Origin: Parasponia andersonii | Taxonomy: Eukaryota; Streptophyta; Magnoliopsida; Rosales; Cannabaceae | Direction of reading: 5' to 3' | NCBI GenBank assembly: GCA_002914805.1 | Contig: JXTB01000386.1 | Location: 252,847 to 316,846 of the forward strand | Length of the DNA: 64,000 nt | Shown: positions 11,612-23,945 of the stretch, piece by piece | Position numbering within the stretch: the stretch's first letter is position 1 | Layout: every line of letters starts with the position of its first letter | Translations under genes and position numbers: made by a program | Notes under the pieces: generated by a model | What the model saw: only the letters and a program-made list of their open reading frames with translations | Databases searched by the model: none | What the model was told of the DNA's origin: nothing

Positions 11612-13969
11612 CTGAATTGTTTAGCATGAATGATTCTAAGATTATATTAGATTAATTTCAATCCTTATTTACGTCTAACAAAATGCACAAAATAATGGAG
11701 CAATTAATAGACGCCATTGTGCTAATATAAAATTAATTTCAATCTCTTGCTTTATCCTATGTTATAAATGTGCCAAATAGTGTACAAAATTAATTTCGAG
11801 GGTATACACGTTATTCTTCCTGGGATGAAAGAAATGAAAATTGCATGCTGACTACGTTTAGTCATAACAAAATTATAAAACATGAAATAGTATTGCAAAA
11901 AAGTAAAAGAGAGAGAAAAAGAGTATATATATATATATCAAGATAAAGATCGATTATTCAAATAAAACAACTAAAAAGATAGGTACAGTTTTCATTTTCG
12001 AAAAGGTTGCTCCTGCAACGGAGGGGAGACGCAATTTACTCAGGTACGTATTTATTTTTTAGTTCGTTATGTTTTTGGTTAAGAAAATCGTGTCAATTCA
12101 TTAAGAGAAATTATATAAGATGCATGGTTAAATCTTAGTTAACATGGTATATTTGACTTACCTTGTCATAAACAGATCATCATAACAATCACATTTGTAA
12201 AAAAGAATTTATAAGATGGAAAAGAAAAAAGAATAGTCGCTATTGGAACTAATATTCTCGTTTACATGGTTTTCAAATGATAATAAAAATAAAAATGCTC
12301 AAGGCTGATTGGGGTGCAGAACCAAAATTTCAAAATTTCTTGTTATTTATTTTGTGTGCATAATTTGACACGCATCTAAACCATTTTTCGGCTTAGATAA
12401 ACTACGAATTATCCCATTAATTATTTAATAAATAAAACTAATTAATAAATTAACCAAAATGTTGAAATTGCAGTACTAGTAAAATCATGTTTATGGAATT
12501 TACAGTTGCTGAAATGGCACGTTGTAAACACCAAAGAGATTTAGACAAATATACAAATTAGATTACAAGCATTAAAACTATAAGTAAACATGGAAATAAA
12601 AATGTTTCCACAACTACAAGCAAGACTCCCTATGCTTGAAGGTGTCTTATTACAGCTAAAAACCATATAAACATTGGTCAAAAGCATTGATGGTAAATCT
12701 ATCTACACATAACATGGCTAATTCTAGATTTTAATGTTCACACAGAAAGAGGTTAGAAAACTTAGGTTAAAAGAGTTTGACCCAATTTTCAACTTGGGTA
12801 ATTACAACTCACACGAATGGGTTCCAAACCCAATGTCATTTTGGAACAGACAAGAAGGGCTGCAAACCGAGAGGGTCTAATATTTAGGGAATTTCACTAG
12901 ATTTTGGAGTACCCAATTGGCAATATTTGACTCAAAGATCTTCAACTATTTATTAATGCTTTCTCACTTTGTTATCCACAAAGCAGACAACATGTTCAGC
13001 AAACTTAAGCTATCGAGCACTATTTCAAACGAAGCACAGTGATTTTTGCATCCCCAGTTATTAACTACGTGTATCTTTCTCCTTTAACTTGGTTGTAAAA
13101 AGACTAAATTGCCCATGATTTTTATTCAGCAATAAAGGGAAAAACATGGGCACAGCAGTCTTCCTAGCATAAATTACGAAGTTAAAATTGCCCGAGTCCC
13201 TAACCTCTGGTAGAAATGCGGCATCTCAAAGCCGGTGTCCAGCATTACCAAAAAGTTCTAAAGTTGAGGAATTTCATTTCCCAATGTTCTTAAGTTCAAG
13301 GGTATTTCAATTTGGCCTATGTCCTTTTCTTTTAACTTTATGGCTAGTAATGAAAATTCTAAAAGATGAACCAACTCTATACCACATAAGGTACATATTT
13401 TCAGTACATTTTTAGCGTCACAATCCAAACGTTAAAGTCCATTTTTCACTAAATCAATTGGAATTTAATTCGAATGTTAGCACATGAGGGATAGAAGGAA
13501 AAATAAAATCAAACTAAAGTTCGCATATAGATGCTGTCCCACTTTCTTTTGCTCGTTTCTATCATACGATTCATACCTTAGCATTTCTATTATTCTTTTT
13601 CGTCTAAATATTGGTGTAACTCATGACGTCAGATGATGTGGTGAATTGACCAAAGACTGTAGTAGTTTATCTACCCTTTTCTTATAGGGTCGTTGAACCA
13701 TTTTTACCTTTTATGTTGAGATCAATTTGGAAAGAAATTTAGGCACTGTTTTCCTAACCTTGTCCCTAAAAGCTATGTAAATTATTCATGTTTGGCCATG
13801 TATATTGTTTACTTATCCGCGAGGGCCCGTAATAGAATGAAAAATAAGAGAGTAAGTGTTTCCCTTTTTTTATTTATTTAGACATTTAGAAAACTAAATT
13901 TTGGAAATTTCCCACATAATTTGTGAAATTAGAATAAAATGACGCAATATTTTATTATTTATTATTATT
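11612..13969. other. Intergenic, no gene seen
   Basis: AT-rich DNA between the CACTA element and the NAC promoter. It contains a short TA run near 11926-11938. No coding frame with recognisable similarity was found. Confidence 0.5.
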
Positions 13970-13974
13970 CTTCA

Positions 13975-14165
13975 TATTTTTTTTTAAAATGAGACTTAAC
14001 TAGTAACCCTTATTTATTATAAATTAAAGAAAAATAACTTAATTTTTATCTTATTAAGAATCATAAATTTTTACGTCTATTTGCAGTGTCTATTCACGTT
14101 GTGACTCGAATCTAAACTAAGATAGTAAATAGTAAATACTCTTTACTTTTTCGTACTCTATTGCT
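13975..14165 (-). mobile_element. SINE-like retroposon, copy C (diverged)
   Basis: Read on the minus strand this matches the SINEs at 23134-23344 and 44553-44748. It has TTCGAGTCAC (B-box region) near 14110, a middle AT-rich body, the shared 3' block TTTAATTTATAATAAATAAG, and an A-rich tail (T-run on the plus strand near 13978). The head is altered and I could not find a target duplication. Confidence 0.6.
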
Positions 14166-15160
14166 TGACAAACTTCTTTTTTTATTATTAGGGACTAGTA
14201 AATATAACATATAATTTATTCTTATTTTCTTTGCCTTCCATGTTATTACTGATACCATCCATTCTTCCTCTTCTTTATTTTTTCTTTTTTGGCATTTTAA
14301 CATTTTTCTAGGATATCAACAAAGCATATATAAATATTGTCTTTCCATCGTAAACTTCCACAAATTTTCAATTTTTTTTTTCTTATTATCCATTCTATCC
14401 CTCTGCCTTATTGTAGTTTGTGAGGGATGAAAGTGAAACAAATGGTACATCAGACGTTATGGCCTATGGCTAGGGGCCTGTTGTAACCGTCAAATGGTTA
14501 TTTTCTCTGTTTTTTGAAGTAGTAAATGGGACCCATACCTTATTATATCACACGTAATCACTGATTTGGGGGATATTTCCATTCTGACACATGACTTTTT
14601 CTCCATGAGCAAAGAGAATGAGGGCATAGAAGTTTTGGGAAGAATGAACTAAACTAGTCATTTTCTTTGTATCTTGGAAGGCCAAAAATAATATTGTCCT
14701 AAAAAGGGTACTAAAGGGGAATATTCAGAAATGCAGAGAATCCGTCATTCTAATCTTTTACATTGACCATAAACTTGAACTTTTGTATTGGAAGCTGGCC
14801 CCACCTAATATTTGTTTAACAATTAAATCCAAGCAAACATTATTCAAAGCAAAATTATTTTAAAAGAAAGATAATGACATGGAATCGTGCTTTGTCATAT
14901 TGTCTTGGTCTAATTGTAGATAAATAGGAGAGAATTCTATACTAGTTGAACATGAATGAGTATTGAAAAAGAGTATGATATTTTTAAAGTCCCCAACAAG
15001 TTTCTTATTTTGTAGTCTTGTTATGATCCTTAATTTGGACAATATAAACAAACTCCAATAAAGGATCTAAGAAAAACCATAGAGAAAGCCTCATTAAAAA
15101 GTCCTATTCTCTTGACTTTGGTTCTTTAATAGCTCTCTCTCTCTCTCTCTCTTAGGAGTG
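14166..15160. other. NAC upstream region
   Basis: No gene is seen. The distal part is AT-rich and the proximal part leads into a CT run (15132-15152) and TATA box. It probably contains cis-elements of the NAC gene, but none can be named with confidence. Confidence 0.4.
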
Positions 15161-15175
15161 GCCCAAATATAAGCC
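15130..15175 (+). promoter_or_regulatory. Putative core promoter of the FEZ-like NAC gene
   Basis: A (CT)n tract at about 15132-15152 is followed by CCAAATATAAGCC, a TATA-type box near 15166-15172, about 420 bases before the NAC ATG. Pyrimidine tracts next to TATA boxes are common in plant promoters. A transcription start near 15200 is inferred. Confidence 0.5.
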
Positions 15176-15312
15176 TTTTTTTCCCACCAAAGTCATCGTA
15201 ACATTCACATAAACACACTCTCCTTTGGTCATCCTGAAAGGGCGGCCTAAGCTTCGGAATCAGACCCCTTTTGAGGAGGCAGATTTTGGCTTCCGATGAA
15301 GTGAACCGTACT

Positions 15313-15399
15313 ATGCATATCAGCGCTTCTCCTTCAGCTCAACACAGATTAATTAAGCCTTTTTCCACTGTTGCATTAATGGTTCTCTCTCTTTTTTAG
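15313..15399 (+). CDS. Upstream ORF in the NAC leader (28 codons)
   Basis: ATG 15313 opens a 28-residue frame (start MHISASPSAQHRL) that stops at TAG 15397-15399, between the likely transcription start and the NAC ATG. It could reduce translation of the main frame if the leader is transcribed as inferred. No peptide family is recognised. Confidence 0.3.
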   Translation: MHISASPSAQHRLIKPFSTVALMVLSLF

Positions 15400-15589
15400 A
15401 GATTTTAACTCAAAGGGTAGTCTCGTTTTGGTTGCCAAAATTTTTTTGTTTGGTACAAAGTCTCCTCTAGAGTTTCTCAAATTTGGAGAAGAGGCCTTGG
15501 TTCAAACTTTGCTCTCTCTTAAGCTTCCTCTGCTTCCTTCAGTGTCTGTCTTTTTTAAGTTAAAATTTTGAACAAGATAGAAGAGAAAC

Positions 15590-17006
15590 ATGGAAGAAAA
15601 GAATGACATGGATAAGATTGACGATGTTATGTTGCCGGGTTTTCGGTTTCATCCTACGGACGAGGAGCTTGTTGGGTTTTATCTCATTAGCAAAGTTGAG
15701 CAACGGCCTCTTCCTATTGAGCTTATTAAGCAAGTAGACATATACAAATATGATCCTTGGGATCTTCCAAGTAAGATAGTCCTAATCTTTTCCATGACTT
15801 TTTGTTCTCTTGATATGCTTAGTTAGATATGTCTCTAATCTAATATGATAACCTTGGTTCAAGAAGAGCTGGCAACTACAGGGGAGAAAGAATGGTATTT
15901 CTACTGCCCGAGAGACCGGAAGTACAGAAATAGTGCTAGGCCGAACCGAGTAACAGGTGCCGGGTTTTGGAAAGCTACTGGAACTGACCGGCCTATTTAC
16001 TCCTCTGATGGAACCAAGTATATTGGTTTGAAGAAGTCACTTGTGTTTTACAGAGGCAGAGCTGCTAAAGGCATGAAAACTGATTGGATGATGCATGAGT
16101 TTCGCTTGCCTTCTTTGCCGGACTCAGCACCACCCAAGAAGCTTTTGGATAAAAGCTTTCCTGCCCATGTAAGAAAAACAAAATACCTACTCAAATTGAA
16201 ACAAGTTCGCTCTATCATCTTCGAAACGATGTTCGTTTTAGTGTTGACAAAGATGTATATTGAAGTATTTGTCAGACAGTTTTTCTTTTCCGTAATCTTA
16301 ACATGTTATTGATCACTGCTTTGTCCTTGAACCGGCTCAGGATTCTTGGGCGATTTGCAGGATATTCAAGAAAACAAACTCCATGGCACAAAGAGCGCTG
16401 TCTCATTCTTGGATGTCTCCTGTACCGGTAATTGCACAAGCTGAGATACTCACTCAAGGAGCAAACTGCACTCAGTTTAGTCCAGAAAAAATTCAGCTTT
16501 GCTGTAATGGTGACTTTCAACAACAACAACCACCCCTTTCTACCGCTACTTTCTCTGCTCCGGATATCTCTCCTTACAGGCCTATTAATCCCTTTTCAAG
16601 TGGAGAGATTCCCAATGGATTTGTGTTCTCTCCACCGGAAGTTTCAGGACAAACTAAGTCAACAGTTGACTCAGGTTCTATGGTTATGAACCATGCCATG
16701 ATTGGAAACCTGAGTAATGGCTCTGAGAGTGTGGAGGAGTTCAGTGGCTTCTCTATTAGTCTTCCTCGTGATAATATGCAAGGGAACAACATGGACACTA
16801 CAGAAGAAGATTTAGCAGGTCTAAAGAAAAACCAAGGAGCAATTGTGGTCAACAATCAATGGGGTGCAATTAGATCTATTGGATTTCCTTTTAGTTTGCC
16901 TCCAAATGATAATACTTGGAAGCCTAATCTGTTATGGGATTCAGATTCACCACCCTGTCCTAGTGAGATGTCCACTAGCTATTCTACCAATAAATGTTAC
17001 AATTAG
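15590..17006 (+). CDS. FEZ: FEZ/ANAC009-like NAC transcription factor
   Basis: Three exons: 15590-15770, 15864-16168 and 16341-17006. The introns (93 and 172 bases) are GT-AG and the joined frame encodes 383 residues. The NAC DNA-binding domain spans about residues 15-173: [90 protein letters not shown], and [13 protein letters not shown]. The following RALSHSW block and overall wording resemble Arabidopsis FEZ (ANAC009), with ANAC094 the nearest alternative. The C-terminal half is a typical low-complexity activation region rich in Ser, Pro, Asn and Gln. FEZ promotes periclinal divisions of root-cap stem cells; that role is carried over by family, not shown here. Both splice sites fall at positions conserved in NAC genes. 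Confidence 0.88.
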
Positions 17007-17029
17007 TTACGTTGATACCTTTAGAAAAA

Positions 17030-17165
17030 ATAAAAAAATAAAAAAGGTCTTGGGTACCATGCCGGTTCCGGTACCCTTTCCCACCTTGGATCAAGGGGGA
17101 TTCTCAATGATCCAGTGGAGGAAAGGTCACTGGTACTGGTACCGGTACCGGTCCGGTACCTTAGG
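17030..17165. repeat. GGTACC-rich imperfect palindrome in the NAC 3' region
   Basis: The segment starts about 25 bases after the NAC stop. It contains GGTACC, CCGGTACC and CCGGTTCCGG clusters on both sides of a short centre, and the left arm (17045-17085) is an approximate inverted copy of the right arm (17120-17165). It may be a small inserted repeat or a hairpin in the 3'UTR. Confidence 0.5.
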
Positions 17166-17674
17166 TGACTCATTTATTTTGTCTGGCTGATTGTGTTTGG
17201 GCCATTTGTTAGGAAATATGTTCTTGTTTTCCCTATTCTTGTACAGTTTCCTACATTTGAATTATACAAGTTAGGCTATATATTGTTTGTTGTATTAGTC
17301 TTATTAATTTGCTTTTATCAGCTCCTGTGTTTTGTTCTCTTCTACTTGGTACTATAGAAAGAGAAGAATACAAGCCTAATATGGTTGTTACAAGGAATAA
17401 GGAACAATGGATTGATGGGGGAGATCCCAACTAAGCAGTTGTTTTAGCATCTTTAAAACGTTTTTAAGGTTATAAACCAACAATTTTGGGGAAGAACATA
17501 ATTAAAAATTGAAAGAAAACAATTATGAACTTTAATAGCGAAATGTATGGAGAGTAGACCACAAACTGAAAAGCAAAGAGGCAAGGTCAACTAAGCAAGG
17601 CATCTTACGAGACTAAAGAAAAAGTTGTGTTATACTTTCTCAGTAAGTGTATTGCGTGTGTGTATATTTATTCC

Positions 17675-17708
<34 letters not shown>

Positions 17709-18600
17709 AAAAAGAAAAAAGAAAAATTGTATGAGGCCATATATACATTTTTTTTAATGACTAAAAAATGGTCCTTCCTCCTAAAAGCAACATTTATTTC
17801 TCAAATCTGCTCTGGTTTACACCAGACAATTTGTAAAATTTTTTGGGGGAAAAAAAAAGCCAGTGTCACTTATTAGACCCAACTAATTATATGTAATAAC
17901 TGTGTTTCACAACTTCCCTTGTCAATGGTTCCCACTCCCCACTTACCAAAAATGATAGTTCAACAGAGTGACAAATTATTCATGATCTCTTTAAAATAGA
18001 GAGAGTTTTTGGCATATTTGGCCCTCGTATTATTCGTGATCGACAAAGTGGTCACTGAATTATAAGTCCCTTAGTTTTAAAAACTTTTATAATTAAATTC
18101 CTTTTGTTAGTAATTATTACAATGTTGAATGGAATTAAGCATCTCTAAGTCACGTACAAAATTTTTGAAGATCAAAATCAATATTTTACTAACATTGGTT
18201 GAAATTGGAAGAAAAATATTAAATATTAATTACAATTAACAAAATAATTTTAAAAATTTTTAAAGACAAAAAATTTAAAAATTTAACTTTTTTCTTAAAA
18301 TTTCTTTCTATTTTCCTTCGAAACTAATTAATGTTAGTGAAATACAAATTTCTTTCATTTAAACATGTTCAATTTCATAAAAAAAAAACTTGAACATTTT
18401 CAAACAAAAGGACCTAGTTGCTAAATAAAATAATTCAGAGACAATTTTGCCAAGCTGCAAATAAAATAGGGACGAAACATGACAAAAACCTAAAAGTAAA
18501 AAAGGAAAAAGAAATGGTAATTAACTAATAGCTACTTAACGCAAACTTCTTGCTGACATATTTAATTGGGCCTGTTAAACAACTCCAAACCCAGTAGTAG
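17166..18600. other. Intergenic between NAC and SUV3 genes
   Basis: Holds the NAC 3' flank, a long A-rich tract (17679-17726) and AT-rich DNA with many A or T runs. No coding region is supported. Confidence 0.5.
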
Positions 18601-18724
18601 CCCATATTTGCAGGGTATAAGGTGGGTTTTACCACCACCACTACCACCAGCCCTCCCTCCAGTTGCGCTGGGCGCCCTCTTTCCCTCGCTCTCTGTCTCA
18701 GAAGAACCACTCACTTTTTCTCAG

Positions 18725-18853
18725 GTATGCTCCTCCGTACAAACAACCCAATTTGCCTTTTTTACTTGCTTGTTTGAGTCTTTTTTTTTTTTTTTTTTCA
18801 TTTCATTTCCTAAGACATTATTTCTTCATTTCTGCTTCAAATTTTTATGTTAG
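18725..18853 (+). other. Putative 5'UTR intron of SUV3
   Basis: TTTCTCAG|GTATGCTCC gives a consensus donor and TTTTTATGTTAG at 18853 a plausible acceptor, nine bases before the ATG, with a long T tract in between. The 5'UTR upstream (about 18640-18724) is pyrimidine-rich. Inferred, not proven. Confidence 0.4.
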
Positions 18854-18862
18854 TGTAAATCA

Positions 18863-21822
18863 ATGGCAAGAGGCCCTGCTTCGTCTGTGTTTCGATTCTA
18901 TGCTTCAAAGAAAAACGTGTCTAGGATTAGGGTATTGCTCTGTAATCAATATCTCACCAGTTTTGGACAACATGAACGTTTGGTAACCCAAAATTTATCT
19001 CCGAGTCCCTTGTCTGAAGTCCCTAACCGTCCCTTTTTTACGAGTTTGGTGGACTTAAATCGTCAAGGATTACTTTCACGCAGAGAAAATTATCTGGGTA
19101 GTGATGCTTTTGATGTGAAACCATTTTCTTCGGTTGTGGAAGATGGGGACGAAGATTTGAATGAGAATAGTGAGCGAAGTAAGGTTTTGGTTGATTCAGT
19201 GTCTGAATTTGATGCGGATGTTGGGAATGCGGTTGAAAATGGGGTCAATGACAAAGATTCACGAATTTTCGATGAAAAGTGTGGTGTTGGTGAGAATTGT
19301 GATTCGACAATGGTTGAATTGGAAAAGGGTGCTGGCAATGGTGAGAGTTATGTTCATGTTGCCTATCGTGATCCTGTTGAATTGTATCGCGAGCTTCGTA
19401 ATGCTGAAAAGGCTGCAAAGCAGAGACGGTCTGACTGGGAGTCTCTCCGGGAAATATTTAGTTTGTTAGGAAAATCAGGTTGGGCTTCTGATCAGGCTCT
19501 TGCCATTTACATTGGCAGAGCTTTTTTCCCTACTGCTGTGGCAAAGTTTCGAAATTTTTTCTTTAAGAAATGTTCAGCTGATCTTGCCAAATATTTGGTG
19601 TCTCTTGGCCCATCTGATGGTGCGGTTAAGTTCTTGTTCCCTATATTTGTTGAGTTTTGTTTAGAAGAATTTCCTGATGAGATCAAGCAGTTCCGGGGTA
19701 TGGTTTCCTCGGCAGATCTCACTAAGCCTCACACATGGTTTCCATTTGCACGAGCTATGAGACGAAAGATCATATATCACTGTGGTCCGACTAACAGTGG
19801 TAAAACTTACAACGCTTTGCAAAGTTTTATGGAGGCAAAGAAAGGTATTTATTGCAGTCCTCTCAGATTGTTGGCTATGGAAGTCTTTGACAAGGTGAAT
19901 GCACTTGGGGTGTATTGTAGTCTTCTTACTGGCCAAGAAAAGAAGTTTGTCCCATTTTCAAATCATGTTGCTTGTACAGTGGAAATGGCGTCGACAGATG
20001 ATATGTATGACGTTGCTGTTATTGATGAAATCCAGATGATGGCAGACCCACATAGAGGTTATGCATGGACAAGGGCATTGCTTGGGCTGAAAGCTGATGA
20101 GATACATTTGTGTGGAGACCCAAGTGTTCTGAATATTGTTCGGAAGATCTGTTCAGATACTGGGGATGAGTTGTGTGAGCAGCATTATGAGAGATTTAAA
20201 CCATTGGTTGTTGAAGCAAAGACGCTCCTTGGAGATCTTAGAAATGTTCGGTCCGGAGACTGTGTGGTTGCATTTTCCAGAAGGGAGATCTTTGAGGTTA
20301 AATTGGCTATTGAGAAACACACTGAGCACCGTTGTTGTGTAATATATGGTGCATTGCCCCCAGAAACTCGCAGGCAGCAAGCAAATTTGTTCAATGATCA
20401 AGATAATGAATTTGATGTGCTTGTTGCCAGTGATGCAGTGGGAATGGGTCTGAATCTTAATATTAGGAGGGTTGTATTCTACACCCTCTCTAAATATAAT
20501 GGTGATAAGATTGTTCCAGTTCCAGCTTCACAGGTGAAGCAGATTGCTGGAAGAGCTGGTCGGAGGGGAAGCCGCTATCCGGATGGGCTCACGACCACAT
20601 TGCATTTAAATGATCTAGATTACTTGATTGAGTGTTTGAAGCAGCCTTTTGACGATGTTAAGAAAATAGGTCTCTTTCCTTTCTTTGAGCAGGTTGAGCT
20701 GTTTGCAGGGCAACTCCCTAACATAACATTCTGCCAGCTACTTGAAAAATTTGGTGAAAATTGCCGGCTGGATGGATCATATTTCTTGTGCCGACATGAT
20801 CATATTAAAAAGGTTGCAAACATGTTGGAGAAGGTCCAGTCATTATCTCTGGAGGATCGATTTAACTTCTGCTTTGCCCCTGTTAATATTAGAGACCCAA
20901 AGGCTATGTACCATCTTCTAAAGTTTGCTTCCGCGTATAGTCAGAGTGTCCCTGTCAATATATATATGGGCATGCCAAGGGGTTCTGCTAGCAATGATAA
21001 AGAGCTCTTGGATCTTGAGACCAAGCATCAAGTTTTGTCTATGTACCTGTGGTTGTCACAACACTTCAAGAGAGATAATTTTCCATATGTGAAGAAAGCC
21101 GAGGCAATGGCAACAGATATTGCTGATTTATTGGGGAAGTCTCTTATTAAAGCTAATTGGAAACCTGAGGTCAGGAACCCTGGGAAACCGAAGCCTCAAC
21201 AAAAGGCAGATGGTTATGAGAGGCCAAGGTCACTCATCAAACAATATGAGAAGTAAGTTCCCCTGATCAAAATTTTTATTCACTTCTTCCCAATCTGATG
21301 TTGTCTGTGGTTAAAAATAAGTACTCGTATATGCGGTTCGATTAGTCTGTAAGTCCTAGATTTACTTTGCTCTGCTGTTACAAGTAGGTCCCTTTTCTAT
21401 TTATAAGCATGATTATTCTCATTGATTCTTTAGAAAGTTTAGCCTTGCAAATCACATGCATTACGAAGATGTGCCTGAACTTTTTGGTTTGTACACTATA
21501 CATTTCAGTTGTTATGTCCCTGGTGAATTGCATCTTATTAATTTAATAGAGATAGATCTACCCTTGATTTATGATAATGATTTTGATATCTTTTGCCGGA
21601 ATAAGTACTACATAGTGGGATAGTGGATATAAAGATTTTAAATACAGACAAATGTTTTCAAATGATTTCATTACTCAGTTCTGCTGCTTAACCCTGCTAT
21701 TTAGTCTAGATGAAAATTATTTTGCTTTTTTTAATCCCGGGTGCTAATAACCCTTTTGGCCATGCAGGGAAAGGCATGGAAACTCCGTGCAACACAAGCA
21801 CTCAGGGAGAGTAGCTACTTAG
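18863..21822 (+). CDS. SUV3: DExH-box RNA helicase SUV3 (DExH18-type), mitochondrial
   Basis: The first coding exon, 18863-21252, alone encodes 796 residues; as an unspliced frame it stops after residue 797 (TAA 21254-21256). That stop overlaps a GTAAGT donor. Splicing to CATGCAG|GGAAAGG at 21768 keeps the frame, adds 17 residues and ends at TAG 21820-21822, giving 814. Helicase motifs are intact: Walker A GPTNSGKT (308-315), DEIQ (388-391) and QIAGRAGR (560-567). The long N-terminal region of about 290 residues, starting with basic, Ser-rich sequence, fits a mitochondrial targeting peptide; the length fits Arabidopsis DExH18 better than the shorter DExH16. SUV3 helicases unwind RNA for mitochondrial turnover. 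A probable 5'UTR intron runs from CTCAG|GTATGC (18725) to about 18853. Confidence 0.9.
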
Positions 21823-23133
21823 TTTTTGGTCGGTACTTTACTGCACATTTGTGCTTTTCAGCTTCTATTCAGTTTATGCTGGTTTTATACACTTATTGCA
21901 AATATTAGGTTCTAATCTAAAAGAAGCATTATAGAAGTATGCTTTTCTGCTTTACATGAGGCTTATAAAAGGAAGCACTTGGAGGATAGAGTTATTATCT
22001 CCAGGTTTATGGTTGGAGAATAATTTCCGGTTGTGGCTGGGTGGCATAATATTTGCTGGAATATTTTGAAGTGCAATGGTTTAGACCTATCTTTGATCTT
22101 TAGGTGCTGACCGGGGTTTTGCCGATATCAAATGGGTGTAATACACTAATACTGACCAATCCCATGTTCACTACAAATGAGCTTAGTCTTTAGCATTTAT
22201 TGGTGATTTTTTCGTTTCCTGGAGACAACATTTTCGGAAATTTGTAATAGCTTGAGAGAAACACAGAAAGAAGCAGGGCTGCTACCTTCACGAGATCATG
22301 GTTTCTTTATTTTGTTTTATTTTTCTGGTTGTCGGGTGAGTGTTGTTAAGAGAGTCCTCTGATACGTTAACCAAACTCTATTTCAAGTACTTGGATGTAT
22401 TTTACTTTGCCTCAGAGGATAGACTAGCTTCTTAAATGAAATTTGTAGTCACATTTTAGATGCAGCATCAGAACATTATATTTATTAGAACTTTTGGGTC
22501 CTAAAGTGGTTTCTCATCAGCAGGTTGCGCTGCTGAATGCAAGTTATAATGTTTCATTGGACATGGTGTCTTAAATACAATTGTTTATTCGATAAGATTT
22601 TATTTTATATTATATTTAAAAATATAAAAAAAAAAAAAAAAGCAGAAAAGTTTTATTTATGAAGAACAGAGATTGTTTGTGCATCCCTCTATGGTATTTT
22701 GCAATATATCTGGAAAATATCTGCTAGGTTTATCCGCGACTTATTTGCTAAAACTGGGAAAGGTTGGCACGTGCAATGCTTATTATATCAAAATATGAAG
22801 CTACCATTTGTAAATAAGTGACATTCGCAAAAACAAAACAAAAAAAACAAAAAACAAAAAATCACTTACCGTGAATGAAAGAAAAGTAAATTTAGAACCA
22901 TTCACAATGACTACATAATATATCAAAGTGATTTGCAGTGGACATTAACTTTCTTTAGCTAAGTTAATGGCAAATATATAATATATTTACAAAAACCAAA
23001 ATTTATAGATATTTGTCCATTTCGTAATATAGATCATGAGCTTAGAAAGTTTATTTGACAAATCAATCAATTGGGATATAGATTTTTTTAAGTTTCCAAC
23101 AAGTAAGTTGGATCATAATTTATCAGACATCTT
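21823..23133. other. SUV3 3' flank and intergenic DNA
   Basis: Probably contains the SUV3 3'UTR. There is an A-rich tract at 22627-22641 and a CAAAA-type simple repeat near 22830-22860. No gene is seen. Confidence 0.45.
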
Positions 23134-23344
23134 TTTTTAATTTTAAAAAAAAAATCGAATTTAATTAATGACCTCCACTTATTACAAATTAAAAGATTAT
23201 ATCTATTACTACTCAATCCTCATCCTACTCTATTAGAAATAATAAATTTTCTCGCTTACTTTTCAACGTGACTCGAACTTAAAACTAAAATCTCAGATAA
23301 TAAGTGCTCTTACTATTTAAGTCAATCTACTTCGTCTAATACTC
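23134..23344 (-). mobile_element. SINE-like retroposon, copy B
   Basis: Its minus strand aligns along its length with the SINE at 44553-44748: head GACGAAGTAGATTGACTTAA, A-box-like ATAGTAAGAGCAC, B-box GTTCGAGTCAC, 3' block TTTAATTTGTAATAAGTGGA, then an A-rich tail. The flanks CAGACATCTT (23124-23133) and CAAACATCTT (23345-23354) match at 9 of 10 positions, a likely target-site duplication. No protein is encoded; such elements are moved by LINE machinery. Confidence 0.75.
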
Positions 23345-23649
23345 CAAACATCTTAAGCACGAATATAACAATATTTGCTACGAGACCATTTTTGGGTTGA
23401 TTTATTAATGCTAGTTAGCTTGGTCAATTATTGCTTCATAAACAAAATAAAATAGATTCTGTGCTAAATAAAGCTAGAATGCCTAAGAAACTTCAAGCTA
23501 AGCTAGGTCTTAAAGACAAACAAAAGAATTCTCATAATGCTGCCAGTACTTGAGTTACTTGATAAGTAATTATCGCAATACAAAAGAAGTTGGATTCTAT
23601 AGCAGGTGAAGAATGCTACGAAAGGGCTAGGACGAACTAGGACAACCCC

Positions 23650-23945
23650 TATTATTAAAAGTCTCCCTTTTTTATAACGTTTTATGAATGCTATTCTGTA
23701 CACTCTTAGAAACCCTTTTCATAGCATTTTTTACTGCAATAGAAACTATTTAATAGTGTTCTTTGAATACTATAAAAGATTTTTTATAGCATTATTTGAA
23801 TGCTATAAAATCGCTTCTACTGCATTCTTTGCTTGCTATAAAAATGCTTTTGTAGTTTTTTTTGCCCACTATTACTTACTTTTAATAACATTTTTGGAAC
23901 GTCATTATTCATTTTAGCCTTCATCTAATGCTTATAGTATATTCT
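23650..23945. repeat. Array of degenerate palindromic units (ATAGCATT / AATGCTAT)
   Basis: Five or so units of about 35-45 bases resemble TATAGCATTATTTGAATGCT followed by ATAAAA. The best copy at 23776-23800 is nearly a perfect palindrome. Arrays of short palindromes like this are found just inside CACTA termini, so this may be the remnant of such an end. No CACTA terminus was found beside it. Confidence 0.45.
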
